From assembly GCA_016705575.1 (NCBI GenBank), contig JADIXX010000008.1, forward strand, positions 186,001 to 250,000: DNA of 64,000 nucleotides, given 5' to 3'. Under the pieces are notes generated by a model that was not told the DNA's origin, ran no database searches, and saw only the letters and a list, made by a program, of their open reading frames with translations. Within the stretch, counting starts at the first letter, position 1; each line of letters starts with the position of its first letter. Below, one piece after another: positions 61,270 to 64,000 of this stretch. This DNA comes from Candidatus Aalborgicola defluviihabitans. GTDB lineage: Bacteria; Pseudomonadota; Gammaproteobacteria; Burkholderiales; Burkholderiaceae_C. The position numbers were made by a program, and so were the translations under genes.

Positions 61270-62729
61270 TCAGGCGGTGCCGCCCACCGTCAATCCATCC
61301 AGACGCAGCGTGGGCTGGCCCACGCCCACCGGCACGCTTTGGCCCTCTTTGCCGCAGGTGCCCACGCCGCTGTCGAGCTTCATGTCGTTGCCGATCATGC
61401 TGACGCGCTTGAGGCATTCCGGGCCGCTGCCCACCAGAGTCGCACCCTTGACCGGGAACAACACCTTGCCGTTCTCCACCCAATAGGCCTCGCTTGCCGA
61501 GAACACAAACTTGCCGGAGGTGATGTCCACCTGGCCGCCGCCAAAGTTGGTGGCGTACAAGCCCTTTTTGATACTGGCCACAATCTCTTGCGGGTCTTTA
61601 TCGCCACCGAGCATGTAGGTATTGGTCATGCGCGGCATGGGCACATGGGCATAGCTCTCACGCCGGCCATTGCCGGTAGGGGCCACGCCCATGAGGCGCG
61701 CATTCATGGCGTCCTGGATATAGCCCTTGAGAATGCCGTCTTCGATCAGCACCGTGCGCTGGCTGGTGTTGCCTTCGTCGTCCACGTTGAGCGAACCGCG
61801 CCGGTCGGCAAGCGTGCCATCATCCAGTACGGTGACGCCCTTGGCAGCCACGCGCTGGCCCACACGCCCGCTGAAGGCGCTGGAGCCCTTGCGATTGAAG
61901 TCGCCCTCCAGGCCGTGGCCAATGGCTTCGTGCAGCAGAATACCCGGCCAGCCCGGGCCCAGCACCACGGTCATTTCACCAGCTGGCGCCGGGCGCGCGT
62001 CCAGGTTGGTCAGTGCCGCATGCACGGCCTCATCCACATATTTTTCGATCTGGGCGTCGTCAAAATACGCCAGACCAAAGCGCCCGCCGCCGCCGGCAGA
62101 GCCCACCTCGCGGCGACCCTTTTGCTCAGCAATCACGGTGACCGACAGGCGCACCAGCGGGCGCACATCGGCTGCCAGGGTGCCGTCGGCGCGCGCCACC
62201 AGCACCACGTCGTATTCACTGGCCAGTCCAGCCATGACCTGCGCCACGCGCGGGTCCTTGGCTCGGGCCAGTTTTCCACCCGGCCGAGCAACTCCACCTT
62301 GGCCGTGCTGTCCAGCGTGGTGATGGGGTCCAGCTCGGGGTACAGGGTACGCGATTTTGCTATCTTTTTGGAAGCTACCTTGGTCCGTTTGGCGAGGGCT
62401 GCACTCGAAATAGTTCGCACGGTACGGGCCGCGTCGAGCAAGCTGGCCTCGGAAATATCATCCGAGTAGGCAAAGGCGGTTTTTTCACCGCTGACGGCGC
62501 GCACGCCCACGCCTTGGTCAATAGAAAATGACCCGGTTTTGACAATCCCTTCTTCCAGGCTCCAGCCCTCGGAACGGGTGTACTGGAAATACAGGTCAGC
62601 CTCGTCCACCTGGTGCGCCTTGATTTCATTCAGGGCGCGAGCCAGATGGCCCTCATCCAGACCAAAAGGGGTTAGCAGGAGGCGCTGGGCAATGGCCAGG
62701 CGATCAATCGTGGGTTCGCGTGCAATCAT
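61270..62729 (-). pseudogene. tldD: Metalloprotease subunit TldD, interrupted by a frameshift
   Basis: TldD and PmbA (TldE) form a zinc protease that matures or degrades peptides such as microcins and antitoxins. The 5' part (62729 to about 62275) covers RSEGWSLEEGIVK and GVGVRAVSGEKTAFAYSDDI. The 3' part, in another frame from about 62275 to 61270, has TLAADVRPLVRLSV, the zinc-site motif HEAIGHGLEGDFNRKG, NARLMGVAPTGNGRRESYAH and the end VGVGQPTLRLDGLTVGGTA. Adding one A to the A-run at 62272-62275 restores RVEKLARAKDP and a full protein of about 486 aa. The region around 62354-62411 comes from a dispersed-repeat copy in antisense. Real mutation or sequencing error remains open. Confidence 0.88.
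62354..62411 (+). repeat. Dispersed repeat, copy 11 (decayed), antisense inside tldD
   Basis: TTTTGCTATC...GAAGCTACC recalls the first hairpin, a diverged spacer follows, and the core reads GGCGAGGGCTGCACTCGAAAT. It is read from the opposite strand by tldD, giving a Lys-rich linker (KRTKVASKKIAKSRT) where TldD proteins are variable. Confidence 0.6.
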
Positions 62730-62745
62730 GGGGCGATTCTAGGCG

Positions 62746-63900
62746 TCAGGACTGAACCAGGCGTCGGGAGTTGGCAATGGCCATAAAAATGCCCACCGCC
62801 AACCCCAGGGTCACCATGGCAGTGCCGCCGTAGCTGATGAACGGCAGCGGCACACCCACCACCGGCAGAATGCCGCTGACCATGCCCATGTTGACAAAGG
62901 CATAGGTGAAAAAAATCATGGTCACGCTGCCCGCCAAGAGGCGCGAGAACAGTGTGGGCGCTTCCAGCGCAATGGCCAGCCCGCGCAGGATCAGGAAGAT
63001 AAAGGCGGCGATCAGAAACAAATTGCCCAACAGGCCGAATTCCTCGGAATAGGCGGCGAAGATGAAGTCGGTGGTGCGCTCGGGGATGAACTCCAGATGG
63101 GTTTGCGTACCCTTCATGAAGCCCACGCCGGTTAGACCGCCCGAGCCGATGGCGATCATGCCCTGGATAATGTGAAAGCCCTTGCCCAGCGGGTCACGCG
63201 AGGGGTCCAACAGGGTGCAGATGCGTTGCTGCTGGTAGTCGTGCAGGATGGGCCAGCGAACACCGTCGGCACACAGGGCCGGTTCAAAGGCCACGATCAG
63301 CACCACACCCACCACGCCCAGCACCAGCGGCGGAATGACCAGTTTCCAGCTCATGCCGGCATAGAAGATGACCGACGTGCCGGCCGCCAAAATCAAGAGA
63401 GCGGTACCCAAATCCGGCTGCCGCATGATCAGGGCCACCGGTAACCCCAACAACACGGCGGCCACGCCAAAGTCCAGCGGGCGCAACTGGCCCTCCCGCT
63501 TTTGGAACCACCAGGCCAGCATCAGCGGCATGGCGATCTTGAGGATTTCGCTGGGCTGGATGATGACGCCGACGTTGATCCAGCGCCGCGCTCCCTTTTT
63601 GGTAATGCCAAACACCGCCACCGCTATCAGCAAGGCAAAACCGACCATATAGAGGGGCACGGCCAGAGCCATCAGGCGTTGGGGCGGCACCTGGGCCACC
63701 ACGAACATGATGGTGGCGGCAATCAGCATGTTGCGGGCATGGTCCTCAAAGCGGGTGCCGTGGTCATACCCTGAGGAATACATGATCAGAAGACCAGCGC
63801 AGGCCAGCAGAAAGACGGCAAAGGCCAACGGGCCGTCAAAGCCGTGAAACCAGGGCGCAATGCGCCGCCAAAGAGGGGGTTTGTCAAAAACAGTTGCCAT
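62746..63900 (-). CDS. rodA: Rod-shape peptidoglycan glycosyltransferase RodA
   Basis: The protein is 384 aa with about ten membrane helices, of the SEDS family. RodA polymerises lipid II together with PBP2 in cell elongation. Typical segments are FGITKKGARRWINVGVIIQPSEILKIAMPL, MRQPDLGTALLILAAG, FIPERTTDFIFAAYSEEFG and GVPLPFISYGGTAMVTLG. The ATG at 63900 gives the usual short cytoplasmic N-terminus. The expected partner gene mrdA would normally lie directly upstream, but the short coding end found there does not look like a PBP2 C-terminus. tldD follows 16 bp downstream. Confidence 0.96.
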   Translation of the reverse strand: MATVFDKPPLWRRIAPWFHGFDGPLAFAVFLLACAGLLIMYSSGYDHGTRFEDHARNMLIAATIMFVVAQVPPQRLMALAVPLYMVGFALLIAVAVFGITKKGARRWINVGVIIQPSEILKIAMPLMLAWWFQKREGQLRPLDFGVAAVLLGLPVALIMRQPDLGTALLILAAGTSVIFYAGMSWKLVIPPLVLGVVGVVLIVAFEPALCADGVRWPILHDYQQQRICTLLDPSRDPLGKGFHIIQGMIAIGSGGLTGVGFMKGTQTHLEFIPERTTDFIFAAYSEEFGLLGNLFLIAAFIFLILRGLAIALEAPTLFSRLLAGSVTMIFFTYAFVNMGMVSGILPVVGVPLPFISYGGTAMVTLGLAVGIFMAIANSRRLVQS

Positions 63901-63951
63901 AGCGAGGCGCCATTATCCCTGCCCGGAGCGCGCCAAGGCAGCCCGGGGACA

Positions 63952-64000
63952 CTAAACCGTCAACTGAATTTCCACGACGGTCGTACCCGGCTCGCTGGTA
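63952..64000 (-). CDS. C-terminal end of a gene continuing past the right edge
   Basis: Reading leftwards, the last 15 codons before a TAG stop give TSEPGTTVVEIQLTV. The pattern PGTTVVEIQL resembles the end of a histidine-kinase ATPase domain, similar to PGETVVELLL in the kinase at the left edge. Too little is visible for a firm call. Confidence 0.4.
   Translation of the reverse strand, partial: TSEPGTTVVEIQLTV

Noticed and set aside
61156..62469. 437-codon plus-strand frame over tldD
   Set aside because: Antisense of TldD coding sequence; open only because of GC bias.
1..64000. CRISPR array, rRNA, insertion sequence or prophage
   Set aside because: No regularly spaced direct repeats, rRNA motifs, transposase genes or phage structural genes were seen; the only mobile remains are the integron and the short palindromic repeats.

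Overview
The window is a 64 kb piece of a betaproteobacterial chromosome, most likely Comamonadaceae (Rhodoferax/Polaromonas-like). The grounds are the gene orders dusB-fis-purH, accB-accC-prmA, ffh-ypjD-pilS-pilR-ampD and nrdA-nrdB, a lysine/alanine-rich histone-like protein, high-GC coding sequence, and a dispersed repeat with an ACGAGGGCTAG core. The family assignment is inference from these features; no database search was possible.

Layout. 1-13.7 kb: sensor kinase (5' cut), alphaproteobacterial-type serC, PAS-GGDEF cyclase, MFS exporter, DUF937 protein, ergothioneine pair egtB-egtD, aconitase, and a membrane PAS-GGEEF cyclase. 13.7-16.1 kb: a decayed integron with a truncated integrase (good promoter and LexA box), an attC site and two cassette genes, one Mrr-like. 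16.1-20.9 kb: purH, fis, dusB, a YqaA-like protein and ychF. 21-24.9 kb: two AT-richer surface-polysaccharide-type genes, one a GT2/coiled-coil/HAD fusion. 25-31.5 kb: a 7TM-DISM protein with a dead GGDEF, a UbiH-like hydroxylase, dsbC, an M61 peptidase, enoyl-CoA hydratase and tRNA-Met(CAU). 31.9-46.5 kb: miaB, nirS (cytochrome cd1 nitrite reductase), ffh, ypjD, a frameshifted zinc-ribbon gene, pilS/pilR, ampD, nrdA/nrdB behind two NrdR boxes, and the histone-like gene. 46.6-53.7 kb: the accBC-prmA operon, a thioredoxin-like gene and mpl. 53.7-64 kb: a CoA-transferase, DUF3149, tryptophanase, a beta-propeller lipoprotein, DAHP synthase with an apparent attenuator, frameshifted tldD, rodA and the end of another gene.

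Points of most interest. (1) A dispersed two-hairpin repeat family is present in 11 recognisable copies. Three lie inside conserved protein genes (acnA, M61 peptidase, tldD) without breaking the frame, and a different 80-bp palindromic element sits in frame inside mpl. (2) A DAHP synthase leader has a short ORF with the run YFSYFWF, a possible antiterminator segment and a strong intrinsic terminator, which looks like ribosome-mediated attenuation. (3) The integron has lost the catalytic end of its integrase but keeps SOS-type promoter signals and its cassettes. (4) Two probable single-base frameshifts (tldD and the gene before pilS) may be real mutations or sequence errors.
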